Under the pieces are notes generated by a model that was not told the origin of the DNA, made no database searches, and saw only the letters and a list, made by a program, of their open reading frames with translations. This document shows positions 18,944 to 27,474 of a DNA stretch of 64,000 bases, in pieces (position 1 is the stretch's first letter; each line of letters opens with the position of its first letter). Made by a program: the position numbers and the translations under genes. Source of the DNA: Klebsiella sp. BIGb0138 (lineage in GTDB: Bacteria > Pseudomonadota > Gammaproteobacteria > Enterobacterales > Enterobacteriaceae); the NCBI RefSeq assembly GCF_004342285.1, contig NZ_SMCV01000002.1:62001-126000 (forward strand), given 5' to 3'.

Positions 18944-21045
18944 CCGGCCATCCCCTGCTGTAGCGCATATAAACGCGCGTACAGACCATTCTCGGCAAGC
19001 AGCGCAGCATGCGTTCCCTGCTCGCCGATACCGCCCCTTTCCATCACGATAATACGGTCGGCCAGCCGCACGGCGGACAGGCGGTGGGCGATAATAAATA
19101 CCGTCCTCCCCCGGCATATTTCCGTCATATTATGCTGAATAATGCGCTCAGACTCGTAGTCCAGTGCGCTGGTAGCTTCATCCAGAATCAGCACTTTGGG
19201 ATCGGTTATCAGCGCGCGGGCAAGGCCGATACGCTGTTTCTGCCCGCCGGAAAGCTGCCCGCCGTGTTCGCCAACCGGTGTGTCATAGCCCATCGGCAGT
19301 TCACTGATAAACTCATGGGCGCCGGCCAGCGCGGCAGCGGCCATCACCTCCTCCTGAGAAGCATCCGGCACGGCAAGGGCGATATTCTCCCGCAGGGTAC
19401 CGGAGAAAAGCTGAGTTTCCTGTAACACAACGCCAACCTGACGGCGTAACCATTGCGGATCGGTATGGGCAATATCCGTACCATCGATAAATATCTGGCC
19501 GGCAGAAGGTAAATACAGCCTTTGCATCAGCCTCGCCAGGGTACTTTTCCCCGAGCCAGAGCGCCCCACAATGCCAATGACCTCACCTGGCCTTACGGAT
19601 AACGTCACTCTGTTCAGTACCTGGACGCCGCCGGGATGGTAGGCAAAACTGATCCCGGCGAACCTTACCGCCCCCTGCATTTGGGCGAGCGCGATGCCGC
19701 TCACCGGCTGTTGTTCGGTAGGCATATTCAGAATATCCCCCAGCCGTTTGATGGAAACCGAGACCTGCTGGATGTCCTGCCATAGCTGTACGAGGCGCAG
19801 CACCGGCGCGGTAACCTGACCGGCAAACATGTTAAAGGCAATCAGGGCGCCGACCGTCATTTCGCCCTGAATAACCTGCTGCGCGCCGTACCACAGGATC
19901 GCCACGCTGGTTACCCGGCTGATAAAGCGGGAAATCTGCCCGGCTATATTGCCCAAATTCTGCGTTCTGAAGCAGCTGCTGACAAAAGCGGCGATTCGGG
20001 TATCCCAGCGACGGACCATATGATGCTCAACCGCCATCGCTTTCAGCGGCTCGATCGCCGTGATGCTCTCCACCAGAAAAGCCTGATTTTGTGCTCCCTG
20101 ACGAAACTGATCGTTGAGACGGCGGCGTAGAGATGGCGTGATAATTGCCGATAAAATGGCATAAAAAACCAGTGAAATGATGACGATAAGGGTCAATGGA
20201 ATACTGTAGAACGCCATGACGACAAAAAAGATCACCATAAAGAGCAGATCGGTACAGAGCGTCAAAGCGCTGCCGGTGAGAAATTCCCGTACCGTTTTGA
20301 GTTCGTGAACCCGCGCGACGGTCACTCCTGCCTGCCGTTCCTTAAACCACGCCAGCGGCAGAGCCAGAAGATGACGAAAAAGCAACGAGCTCAGGGTGAC
20401 ATCAATTCTTTGCGCGGTATGTGCCAGCTGGTAGGTTCGGAGTCCATCCAGCATGACTTCAGCAACGGTAACGCAGAGCATTCCCAGCGCCAGGACGTCC
20501 AGCGTCGTCAGACTCTGATGGGCCAAAACTTTATCAACCACAACCTGGAAAAAAAGGGGGGTGATCAATGCCAGCAGCTGAATAAAAAATGAGGCCAGCA
20601 AGACTTCACCCACCAGCCTGCGATACTGCATAAACGCCTGCCAGAACCAGCGCAGATTAAACTCGTTAGCCAGCTTCTCCACAGAGAAGCGCTGGCTAAA
20701 TAAAAAACCGCCGATCCTGGCCCCCTCCACAGGCGAGTACACGGAGGGTTGCGGCCGATCGACCTCCTGAACCAGCCATTGCCCGTCCTTAACCGCCAAC
20801 AGAACGATATATCCCCGATCGGGTAAATGAACCAGCGCCGGCAGAGGTAAGCGCGAAGTAACGCGCAGGCGGGGATAGTAGCGACAACGAAAGCCACAAT
20901 GGCGGGCCGCACGCACCAGTTGCAGGGTGATGTGATGTTCCGTATCGACAAAAAATTGCTCACGCAGGGCGCGGATATTCACCGCCGTACCGTGGTAGCG
21001 GGCGATCAATCGCAACCCCTGCCATAGATTATCATCCGATGACAT
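18940..21045 (-). CDS. HlyB-family type I secretion ABC transporter
   Basis: A 701-residue exporter of the RTX type. The N-terminal domain (about 1-125) is C39-peptidase-like but lacks the catalytic cysteine before RLIARYHG, so it is a substrate-docking 'CLD', not a protease. Six membrane helices follow (about 150-430), then the nucleotide-binding domain with Walker A GRSGSGKST, signature LSGGQKQR and Walker B VLILDEATSALD. It should use ATP to export the adjacent RTX protein, whose gene lies 33 bp upstream in the same direction; the HlyD-family gene overlaps its stop. Confidence 0.92.
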   Translation of the reverse strand: MSSDDNLWQGLRLIARYHGTAVNIRALREQFFVDTEHHITLQLVRAARHCGFRCRYYPRLRVTSRLPLPALVHLPDRGYIVLLAVKDGQWLVQEVDRPQPSVYSPVEGARIGGFLFSQRFSVEKLANEFNLRWFWQAFMQYRRLVGEVLLASFFIQLLALITPLFFQVVVDKVLAHQSLTTLDVLALGMLCVTVAEVMLDGLRTYQLAHTAQRIDVTLSSLLFRHLLALPLAWFKERQAGVTVARVHELKTVREFLTGSALTLCTDLLFMVIFFVVMAFYSIPLTLIVIISLVFYAILSAIITPSLRRRLNDQFRQGAQNQAFLVESITAIEPLKAMAVEHHMVRRWDTRIAAFVSSCFRTQNLGNIAGQISRFISRVTSVAILWYGAQQVIQGEMTVGALIAFNMFAGQVTAPVLRLVQLWQDIQQVSVSIKRLGDILNMPTEQQPVSGIALAQMQGAVRFAGISFAYHPGGVQVLNRVTLSVRPGEVIGIVGRSGSGKSTLARLMQRLYLPSAGQIFIDGTDIAHTDPQWLRRQVGVVLQETQLFSGTLRENIALAVPDASQEEVMAAAALAGAHEFISELPMGYDTPVGEHGGQLSGGQKQRIGLARALITDPKVLILDEATSALDYESERIIQHNMTEICRGRTVFIIAHRLSAVRLADRIIVMERGGIGEQGTHAALLAENGLYARLYALQQGMAG

Positions 21046-21078
21046 AACGCAGCTCCACTAATAGCCAACGGCTGTGCG

Positions 21079-24000
21079 CTAGCTTTCCACCGTCGTTTGC
21101 GCGGTAGCCAGCGGTATAGCAACCCCGGCATCGTCCGCATCATCAACGTCTCCCGAGGCCAGAAACTGGCAGATCTCCTGCTTCAACAGCGCAATGTCTG
21201 CCGTGCTTTCCGCGGTGTCCATGACCGGTAAAGGAATATTGTGTTCGATATAATTCAGCACATCCTCCGGCAGCCATAGCGTGCCATCGGCGAAGGCGAT
21301 CTGCTCCACCTGATAGTAGTCCAGACTGAAGTAACCCCGGATAATCACGCTGTCCGCCCGGTCGCGGAAGCTGAGCACCAGGCTGTCATGGCCCTGCACC
21401 CGCTGCCGGGAAAGTACTGCCTGCTCCGCCAGCAGCCCTTCTCCCAGCCGCAGCGTGTCCGTCCCGCTGCTCTCGATAATCGTGTCCTGTCCGTCTCCGG
21501 CGTTAAAGAGGTAAATATCGTTACCGCTGCCGCCTTTCAGGGTGTCTTTTCCCGTTCCGCCGTGGAGCAGATCGTTGCCGAAGCTGCCGTCGAGGGTGTC
21601 ATCTCCCGCCTCGCCGTACAGCGCATTGTTGCCGCTGTCCCCGGTCAGCACGTCATTTCCGCCCCCGGCGCGGATCTCACTCCCCTCCCGGTAGGCCTGC
21701 AGGCTCTGCGCCGCCGCCGTTCCCGCCAGCAGCATCGCCTTCACGGTGGCCACGTCCCAAACCGTGCCGTCGGCAAAGACAATCTGCTCCACCTGATAGT
21801 TGTCCAGACTGAAGTACCCCTGGATAATCACGCTGTCCGAACAGTCGCGGAAGCCGAGCACCAGGCTGTCATGGCCCTGCACCCGCTGCCGGGAGAGTAC
21901 TGCCTGCTCCGCCAGCAGCCCCTCCCCGAGCCGCAGCGTGTCCGTCCCGCTGCTCTCAATAATCGTGTCCTGCCCGTCTCCGGCGTTAAAGAGGTAAATA
22001 TCGTTACCACTGCCGCCTTTCAGGGTGTCTTTGCCCGTTCCGCCGTGGAGCAGATCGTTGCCGAAGCTGCCGTCGAGGGTGTCATCTCCCGCCTCGCCGT
22101 ACAGCGCATCGTTGCCGCTGTCCCCGGTCAGCACGTCATTTCCGCCCCCGGCGCGGATCTCACTCCCCTCCCGGTAGGCCTGCAGGCTCTGCGCCGCCTC
22201 CGTTCCCGCCAGCAGCATCGCCTTCACGGCCGCCACGTCCCATACCGTGCCGTCGGCAAAGACAATCTGCTCCACCTGATAGTTGTCCAGACTGAAGTAC
22301 CCCCGGATAATCACGCTGTCCGCCCGGTCGCGGAAGCTGAGCACCAGGCTGTCATGGCCCTGCACCCGCTGCCGGGAAAGTACTGCCTGCTCCGCCAGCA
22401 GCCCCTCCCCGAGCCGCAGCGTGTCCGTCCCGCTGTTCTCAATAATCGTGTCCTGCCCGTCTCCGGCGTTAAAGAGATAGGTATCGTTACCGCTGCCCCC
22501 TTTCAGGGTATCGTTCCCTTTCCCTCCCCACAGTACATCGTTCGTGTTTTTTCCCGTCACGACATCCGCATTGTCACTACCGATAAATGTCAACGCCTCA
22601 GGAATCCCTAATCTCATGCGGACGTCCGCAAAGGATGGCAGGTATTCCATATATGCATACAAGACATTACTCACCCGCAAATAACGCTCCATATCCGTAT
22701 GCATCAAAGTATTCAGATGTGCCTCAAATGCTTCAAAGTTCAGCGTCAAACCGCTGAGATCGGAGTCAAGTTGCAGATGAATGAAATCAAAATCGCTGGC
22801 ATACAGTGTTGAGGTCAGCAGGCAGGCTTCGGTATAGGCAGCAAAACGGAGGTATTCATCCTGTAATAAGGCCGCGGCGTTGCTCAGAGGGTTAACCGTA
22901 CCGTTAACCGTGTTCTGGTATCCCCTGCCAGCAGCGGTTTCGATAACCGCAAGCTTGCGGGCATCGATATAGCTCCCGCGACTGTTTTCCGCGATATCCG
23001 CTACGCCAGCCCAGGTAAAAAGGAGCTTTTCGATGAGGCCAGACGCTTTAGCGACCAGAGGATCGGCCACAAACTGCTGAACCAGTGCGATAAGTTGCGG
23101 ATTAAGACTCATCGCCGTATGCAGATCGGCCATATTGCCAAACCCGCGGATATACGGTAGAGCCTGAATTTCAGCGGACAGGGTGACATTGCCTGTGTAG
23201 CGTGAGTATCCCTTGTTCGCCGCAAACCAGACGTCCGTCGATTGGCCGACAGAGCCATCGGTATGCGTAATGCTGCCGGTTTGCCGGTGGGCATTTCCCT
23301 GTTCATCAACATATTGCGACGTGCTGTATCCGGTGCCAATGGCAGCCACACCGGCCTCTTCGAGAGAAAGTAACTCTCCTTCGTCAACCCGACCATTACT
23401 GTTACCATCCTGCCAGATACGTAACGATGCCCAGATAGCGTCATTGCTGTTCAACTGCCCGTCTTTATTTTCATCCAGTTCCTGCAAGGCCTGATAGCCA
23501 TTGGCCGCCAGTTTGCCATTTTTCAGCAGCGTATTATTGCCAAAGAGTTCACTGCCGCTATCAATCTGCCCGTTGCCATCACGATCAAATATCAGTAACC
23601 CGTCGTCCGGAGCCACCCAGCCGGTATTTTCCGCAAACTGATTACCATCATGATCGAAGAAAACACCGCTGCTGATGGATAGGGTTTCGATGCCATCGCC
23701 GTCAAGGTCAATAATAATGGGGCTGGCCTGGTTTTCCGCGTTTGACATATCGGGTCCTTCTGACGAAAGAAACGAATCCAACATACCAGGAGGAAGAATA
23801 AACCGCCCTGTTTCAGCATCAAAAAGCCCATATTTATTCACACTATCAAGCCAGATCCCTGCCATAGTTTTCGCCGTGTCTGATGTCAGGAATGATGCAA
23901 TTCCCAGGGCTGTCGCCACTCCGGCAACAAAGGGATTAGCTGTATATCCTGCAACAATTGTGGCTAAATCGGCCCCTACACCTAACCAGTCACTAACCGT

Positions 24001-24192
24001 ATCAGTTCCGTTTTTATATTTATCCATTAAGTTTGTGGTAGAAAAAACAGCACCAAACTTTCCGCTAATAACCTTGGAAAACTGCTCATCGGCCGGAAAT
24101 TTATACTTAAATTGCAACTCAAGAACAGACTGAACAAGATCAGCAATGGCTGCGGCCGTATCCATTGAGGCAATATCTTCACTATCTTTCAT
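21079..24192 (-). CDS. RTX repeat protein, probable type I secretion substrate
   Basis: This 1037-residue protein has no signal peptide. Residues about 1-140 form a hydrophobic, Ala/Gly-rich N-terminal region. EF-hand-like acidic loops follow (DLDGDGIE, DRDGNGQIDSG, DENKDGQLNSND, DGNSNGRVDEGE, about 165-275), then a long unassigned region to about 550. Calcium-binding RTX nonapeptides (GGxGxD) occupy about 560-1000. The nonapeptide blocks sit in a 161-residue module repeated about two and a half times. The C-terminal ~60 residues are uncleaved-signal-like. The layout resembles FrpC-type and bacteriocin-like RTX proteins, but no toxic domain is recognised. HlyB and HlyD genes follow directly, so secretion by that pair is a strong inference. 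Confidence 0.88.
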   Translation of the reverse strand: MKDSEDIASMDTAAAIADLVQSVLELQFKYKFPADEQFSKVISGKFGAVFSTTNLMDKYKNGTDTVSDWLGVGADLATIVAGYTANPFVAGVATALGIASFLTSDTAKTMAGIWLDSVNKYGLFDAETGRFILPPGMLDSFLSSEGPDMSNAENQASPIIIDLDGDGIETLSISSGVFFDHDGNQFAENTGWVAPDDGLLIFDRDGNGQIDSGSELFGNNTLLKNGKLAANGYQALQELDENKDGQLNSNDAIWASLRIWQDGNSNGRVDEGELLSLEEAGVAAIGTGYSTSQYVDEQGNAHRQTGSITHTDGSVGQSTDVWFAANKGYSRYTGNVTLSAEIQALPYIRGFGNMADLHTAMSLNPQLIALVQQFVADPLVAKASGLIEKLLFTWAGVADIAENSRGSYIDARKLAVIETAAGRGYQNTVNGTVNPLSNAAALLQDEYLRFAAYTEACLLTSTLYASDFDFIHLQLDSDLSGLTLNFEAFEAHLNTLMHTDMERYLRVSNVLYAYMEYLPSFADVRMRLGIPEALTFIGSDNADVVTGKNTNDVLWGGKGNDTLKGGSGNDTYLFNAGDGQDTIIENSGTDTLRLGEGLLAEQAVLSRQRVQGHDSLVLSFRDRADSVIIRGYFSLDNYQVEQIVFADGTVWDVAAVKAMLLAGTEAAQSLQAYREGSEIRAGGGNDVLTGDSGNDALYGEAGDDTLDGSFGNDLLHGGTGKDTLKGGSGNDIYLFNAGDGQDTIIESSGTDTLRLGEGLLAEQAVLSRQRVQGHDSLVLGFRDCSDSVIIQGYFSLDNYQVEQIVFADGTVWDVATVKAMLLAGTAAAQSLQAYREGSEIRAGGGNDVLTGDSGNNALYGEAGDDTLDGSFGNDLLHGGTGKDTLKGGSGNDIYLFNAGDGQDTIIESSGTDTLRLGEGLLAEQAVLSRQRVQGHDSLVLSFRDRADSVIIRGYFSLDYYQVEQIAFADGTLWLPEDVLNYIEHNIPLPVMDTAESTADIALLKQEICQFLASGDVDDADDAGVAIPLATAQTTVES
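21300..22515. repeat. Tandem 483-bp coding repeat in the RTX gene
   Basis: A 483-bp (161-codon) unit is repeated about 2.5 times with near-identical sequence, for example the stretch ending at 21660 recurs ending at 22143. Each unit encodes one RTX block plus a beta-rich linker (LAEQAVLSRQRVQGHDSLVL). The divergence between copies is a few bases, indicating recent duplication or ongoing gene conversion. Confidence 0.85.
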
Positions 24193-24557
24193 ATACTATT
24201 ACCATTAATAATTCTAAGTATGCAAATGATGTCATATAGCACCACCGATAAAGCGACTGCACCATGTCTCAATAAATCAACAATGGAGCAACAGTCTCTT
24301 TCAGTGACATCACCTCTTCCATAAACAAGTTTCAACTTACTGGGGAAGATCAATGTCTTATAAATCAAAATAAAACAAAACAGAACCGCAACAAAGAAAA
24401 AACAGCAGAAATAAAATTCCCATTGATAACCATATATTGATTTCTTATACAATGCATATCCAATGATTTCAAAAGCAAGTGAGCACAAAAGCAAAAAACT
24501 CATCTTCGAAGAATTTTTTCTTAATAAATATTTCGTCTCAACACCATCATATCTCAT
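24189..24557 (-). CDS. Small membrane protein coupled to the RTX gene, possible immunity protein
   Basis: I do not recognise this family. The 122-residue protein has three hydrophobic segments (about 20-37, 48-70 and 97-115) separated by a basic loop. The chosen ATG at 24557 has AGGGAG about 8 bp upstream; a GTG at 24623 would lengthen it by 22 residues but has no ribosome site. Its stop overlaps the RTX start by ATGA, so it is translated just before the RTX protein. A small membrane protein coupled to an RTX cargo gene suggests protection of the producer or a role in export; that is inference. Codon use is AT-rich relative to the core genes. Confidence 0.6.
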   Translation of the reverse strand: MRYDGVETKYLLRKNSSKMSFLLLCSLAFEIIGYALYKKSIYGYQWEFYFCCFFFVAVLFCFILIYKTLIFPSKLKLVYGRGDVTERDCCSIVDLLRHGAVALSVVLYDIICILRIINGNSI

Positions 24558-24711
24558 TACCCCACTCCCTTCAAACACTCCGTTCAATATAACAACCAAC
24601 AAGTACTTTATTACAACACTCACTCATTACATTTAAATCACCTATCAAATGACAATACAAAGAGTCATTTTTGACAGTTATTGTGTATGGCATAACGGCA
24701 TCCTTCTAAAA

Positions 24712-25335
24712 TCATTTACCATAAACCCGACCAAACTTAAAAGTATATTCAACAAAATCCGGATGGTGACTATATATGTCGGGAATAATTATGTGCCGCC
24801 CTTTATCTAGCCAAAAACTGACATAGTACCGACCAGTTCCTGCACGATCAATGAGATAAATAGTTTCATTCCCACCTCTCCCATTTTCTGTTGGAATTTT
24901 TATTTCCCGAACAAATTTATCATTCGCAATTCTATAAATATTAATTTCCCCTTCAACTTCCTTTTTGAACAAAGTGAAAACCTCACGCTCCCTTTCCATG
25001 AACTTCTTTATTTCAGGCTGATAATCCTTACTGCTTTTATTGGCGGACAATCCTGTATCAAAAAGTATGCTGATGTTGTAATCCCCTGGAATTCCCACTT
25101 CCACATAGAACTGCTTAGGAGACAGTTTTCTTAATGGCTTGTTACCAACGTTCCCCTCTGCTGTGGATTGCTCCACTGCTGCACTGGATTGCTCCGCGCG
25201 AGTATATGGCGATATGACCAGGATAAACAATCCGACCAGAACAGCAACAATACGCCAGCAGCGTTTTATAAAAAATATGTTTTGGGGCGAATCAGACTGC
25301 CTTTGCCTGAGGGTGATACAGAGCTGACCTTGCAT
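24712..25335 (-). CDS. Putative exported protein of unknown function
   Basis: A 207-residue protein that I cannot assign. Residues 1-22 are polar and basic, residues about 25-43 form one hydrophobic segment followed by PYTRAEQ, which could be a long signal sequence cleaved after TRA or an anchor. The rest (about 50-207) is predicted beta-rich and soluble, with several aromatic residues. AAGGA lies 7 bp before the ATG. It is the first gene on the minus strand of the RTX locus, 154 bp before the small membrane gene, and shares its AT-rich composition. It may belong to the secretion locus or be independent. Confidence 0.55.
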   Translation of the reverse strand: MQGQLCITLRQRQSDSPQNIFFIKRCWRIVAVLVGLFILVISPYTRAEQSSAAVEQSTAEGNVGNKPLRKLSPKQFYVEVGIPGDYNISILFDTGLSANKSSKDYQPEIKKFMEREREVFTLFKKEVEGEINIYRIANDKFVREIKIPTENGRGGNETIYLIDRAGTGRYYVSFWLDKGRHIIIPDIYSHHPDFVEYTFKFGRVYGK

Positions 25336-25835
25336 ACAAAATCCTTATACTTGTTAGTGCTAATTTAATTGGATTTTATTTACTCCTGTTCCTCAATGAG
25401 ATCAAACGAAATCAGACAATAATTTTATTGTTATAAAATTCAATATATTAATCTGTTCTTTCATAAAAGAAAGCAAGTATATTCATTCATTGTATTTATC
25501 AAATACAGAATAATATTCACTAAAGAAACCAATGAAAGAAAGTCAGATTTTTATTTCATCATAAGTAATATAAAAGATCTTATGCTTTTGTCTTTTTCAT
25601 TCTCCATCGTGATAAATAAAGACCTCTGTCTCTGGCTTTTATCAATGGCCTTGCCATTATCATCCAATTCGACAAAATGCTCGGCCGCAAGCCCTGCTGT
25701 TTTCTCACCAACGGATTATTATTGCGGCTGAGGAATACGCCACAACAAGTATGGGGGACGGCAATGCCTATAATCTTCGAAACCGCAGTTCGGTTACGAG
25801 CGTTTGTCCAGATGTTGAAGGCGGACACCAGACGA
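25336..25835. other. AT-rich intergenic stretch, no gene recognised
   Basis: The first half (to about 25580) is strongly AT-rich with homopolymer tracts and probably holds the promoter of the RTX locus. The second half has an 82-codon minus-strand frame (25580-25828) without recognisable homology or ribosome site, which I do not accept as a gene. Confidence 0.5.
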
Positions 25836-26291
25836 CTACTTCCGCTGCAAGCTGTCGGCGTATTTGCGCGTCAGGCGAAACAGCGCCTCTACCTCTTCCT
25901 CAGCCCACTCTGCCAGCACCTGATTCATCAGTCGTGTCCTCGCCACCGCGATGCGTTCAACCACTGTTTTTCCCTGCTCGCTCAAGGTGACTTCGCTGAT
26001 CCGCCGATCGTGGGCATTAGGCTGTTTTAGCGCCAGCCCCTGCGCCTCCAGTTTTTTTACCTGCCGACTGACGGTGGTGTAGTCCCGTCCCAGGCTATCC
26101 GCCAGCTCAACCACCCCAACCGGACCATAGCGCCCGATGGCCACCAGCAGCGGAAACAGGATCTGATCGAGCTGAACGTCTGCCGCCTGCAGCAGCTGTT
26201 CATCACGGACGGGCTGATTCATCACGCTGATAATATCGAGCAGCGCGCCGTGGAAATCAGTGATGTCGTAAACATTATGTGCATATTGCAT
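25836..26291 (-). CDS. MarR-family transcriptional regulator
   Basis: A 151-residue winged-helix protein: dimerisation helices at both ends and the DNA-binding domain at about 52-120 (VVELADSLGRDYTTVSRQVKKLEAQGL, then the wing with the conserved DRR in AHDRRISEVTLSE). It is divergently transcribed from a quinone-reductase-type gene, and the 75-bp gap contains a palindrome suited to a MarR dimer. It therefore probably represses itself and its neighbour until an electrophile or phenolic ligand binds. Confidence 0.9.
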   Translation of the reverse strand: MQYAHNVYDITDFHGALLDIISVMNQPVRDEQLLQAADVQLDQILFPLLVAIGRYGPVGVVELADSLGRDYTTVSRQVKKLEAQGLALKQPNAHDRRISEVTLSEQGKTVVERIAVARTRLMNQVLAEWAEEEVEALFRLTRKYADSLQRK

Positions 26292-26323
26292 ATATTTTTT
26301 AACCGGGTATAGTGCCGTTATCC

Positions 26324-26346
26324 ATTATGTGCATTTTACACATAAT
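26324..26346. promoter_or_regulatory. Probable MarR-family operator
   Basis: ATTATGTG and CACATAAT form perfect 8-bp arms around a 7-bp spacer, 20 bp before the oxidoreductase ATG. A second copy of the left arm (ATTATGTGCATA) lies at the start of the marR-type gene near 26275, consistent with control of both genes. Confidence 0.6.
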
Positions 26347-26366
26347 TGCCTTCAGGAGATAACATT

Positions 26367-27314
26367 ATGAAAGCAGCCGTCGTTTTCGATCTGCAGCAGG
26401 GTCCTGTCTGGGCCGATTTTACACATCCACAGGCCGATGCCCGTCACGCCCTGGTAAAGGTGAATGCCGCCGCCATCAGCCATGTGGTGAAAGGTCGCGC
26501 CTCCGGTAAGCATTACAGTTTCGACGGCCGGCTACCATTTGTGGTCGGCATCGATGGCGTCGGAACGCTTGCCGATGGGCAGCGGGTCTATTTTGCCTTC
26601 CCTGCTGCGCCCTGGGGCAGCATGGCGCAGTGGGCGCCGGTCCCCCATGAAAACTGCCTGCCAATACCGGACGGGCTGGAAGAGACCACCGCTGCGGCGA
26701 TGGCTAATCCCGGTATGTCCGCGTGGGCCGCGCTGGTTAAACGCGCCGGGTTCAAAGCGGGTGAAACCGTGCTGATTAATGGTGCGACCGGCAGCGCCGG
26801 GCAGCTTGCGGTGCAGGTCGCACGTTTCCTGGGTGCCAGAAAAGTCATTGCTACCGGGCGGAATGCGCAGGCGCTGGCCGCCCTTGGCGCCGATGTTTGC
26901 ATCCATTTAACGGCGGACGATCCGACGCTGCACGCGCAGTTTAGCGAGCAGGCCGCGCAGCAGATTGATGTGGTCGTGGATTATTTATGGGGTCATAGCG
27001 CCGAATTACTGTTGCCGGCGCTGGCAAAACAGAGCCCAGGTCACGCGCCGGTGCGCTATGTGCAGGTCGGCTCGCTTTCCGGCGCTGAAATTGCGCTCAA
27101 CGGCGCGGTGCTGAGAGCCGCCCCGCTACAGCTGATGGGCAGCGGTATTGGCAGCCTGTCGATGTCGCAGCTGCTGGCGGCTACCGGTGAAATGTTGCAG
27201 GCCGCCGTGGCGGGCGGTTTTACTATCGCCATCACTCCCCTTCCGCTGAGCGAGGTGGCGAGCGCATGGCCGCGCGATGACAGCCAGAAACGCACCGTTT
27301 TTGTGATTAATTAA
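26367..27314 (+). CDS. Quinone oxidoreductase-like MDR-family protein
   Basis: A 315-residue medium-chain dehydrogenase/reductase. It has the GroES-like N-terminal part (about 1-125) and a Rossmann domain with the cofactor motif NGATGSAGQLAVQVA (about 140-155). The catalytic zinc ligands of alcohol dehydrogenases are not visible, which fits the zinc-free quinone/enone reductase branch using NADPH. The ATG at 26367 has AGGAGA about 8 bp upstream; an earlier in-frame non-ATG start is not needed. It is paired with a divergent MarR regulator, a common arrangement for electrophile or quinone defence. Confidence 0.85.
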   Translation: MKAAVVFDLQQGPVWADFTHPQADARHALVKVNAAAISHVVKGRASGKHYSFDGRLPFVVGIDGVGTLADGQRVYFAFPAAPWGSMAQWAPVPHENCLPIPDGLEETTAAAMANPGMSAWAALVKRAGFKAGETVLINGATGSAGQLAVQVARFLGARKVIATGRNAQALAALGADVCIHLTADDPTLHAQFSEQAAQQIDVVVDYLWGHSAELLLPALAKQSPGHAPVRYVQVGSLSGAEIALNGAVLRAAPLQLMGSGIGSLSMSQLLAATGEMLQAAVAGGFTIAITPLPLSEVASAWPRDDSQKRTVFVIN

Positions 27315-27343
27315 AAAAAATCGCTTCCGCACAAAAGATGGGG

Positions 27344-27372
27344 TTGATATCTTAGATGAGAACTATTATCTT
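27344..27372 (+). promoter_or_regulatory. Promoter and Fur box of the RyhB-like sRNA
   Basis: TTGATA (27344-27349) and TATCTT (27367-27372) are 17 bp apart. The 15-bp sequence at 27357-27371 matches the Fur 7-1-7 consensus TGATAAT-N-ATTATCA at 12 of 14 fixed positions and covers the -10 element, so Fur-Fe(II) would block transcription. Confidence 0.8.
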
Positions 27373-27379
27373 TCTCATT

Positions 27380-27473
27380 ACCGAATAGTTGAGCAAAACA
27401 CTCAGGTATTCGGTACGACATTGCTCACATTGCTTCCAGTATTTTTCGCCCGCACTTGTGCGGGCTTTTTTTT
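27380..27473 (+). ncRNA. RyhB-family iron-responsive small RNA
   Basis: The segment CGACATTGCTCACATTGCTT (within 27414-27440) is the highly conserved mRNA-pairing core of enteric RyhB, followed by CCAGTATT as in RyhB. A 5' hairpin (ACCGAATA at 27380-27387 with TATTCGGT at 27407-27414) precedes it. A Rho-independent terminator follows: stem GCCCGCAC/GTGCGGGC at 27448-27465 and eight Ts at 27466-27473. The predicted RNA is about 94 nt. A Fur box overlaps its promoter. The canonical ryhB lies near yhhX/yhhY in relatives, so this is probably a second paralogue, like Salmonella RyhB-2. It would act with Hfq to down-regulate iron-using proteins. The T tract ends one base before the convergent LysR stop. 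Confidence 0.88.
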
Positions 27474-27474
27474 G

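Noticed and set aside
17618-19117. A longer 499-residue HlyD-family protein starting at 19117
   Set aside because: The extra 58 residues are read in another frame from the end of the HlyB gene. The ATG at 18943 gives a typical HlyD start and ATGA overlap.
21300-22515. Possible CRISPR-like or satellite repeat
   Set aside because: The repeat unit is 483 bp, stays in frame and encodes RTX modules, so it is a coding duplication.
21388-22611. A 407-codon open frame on the plus strand
   Set aside because: It is antisense to the RTX repeats and repeats itself with the same 161-codon period. It has no known family and no ribosome site; a shadow of the GC-rich repeat.
25580-25828. An 82-codon minus-strand frame next to the MarR gene
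   Set aside because: No recognisable domain, no ribosome site, and mixed composition. Could be decayed DNA, but I cannot support a gene.
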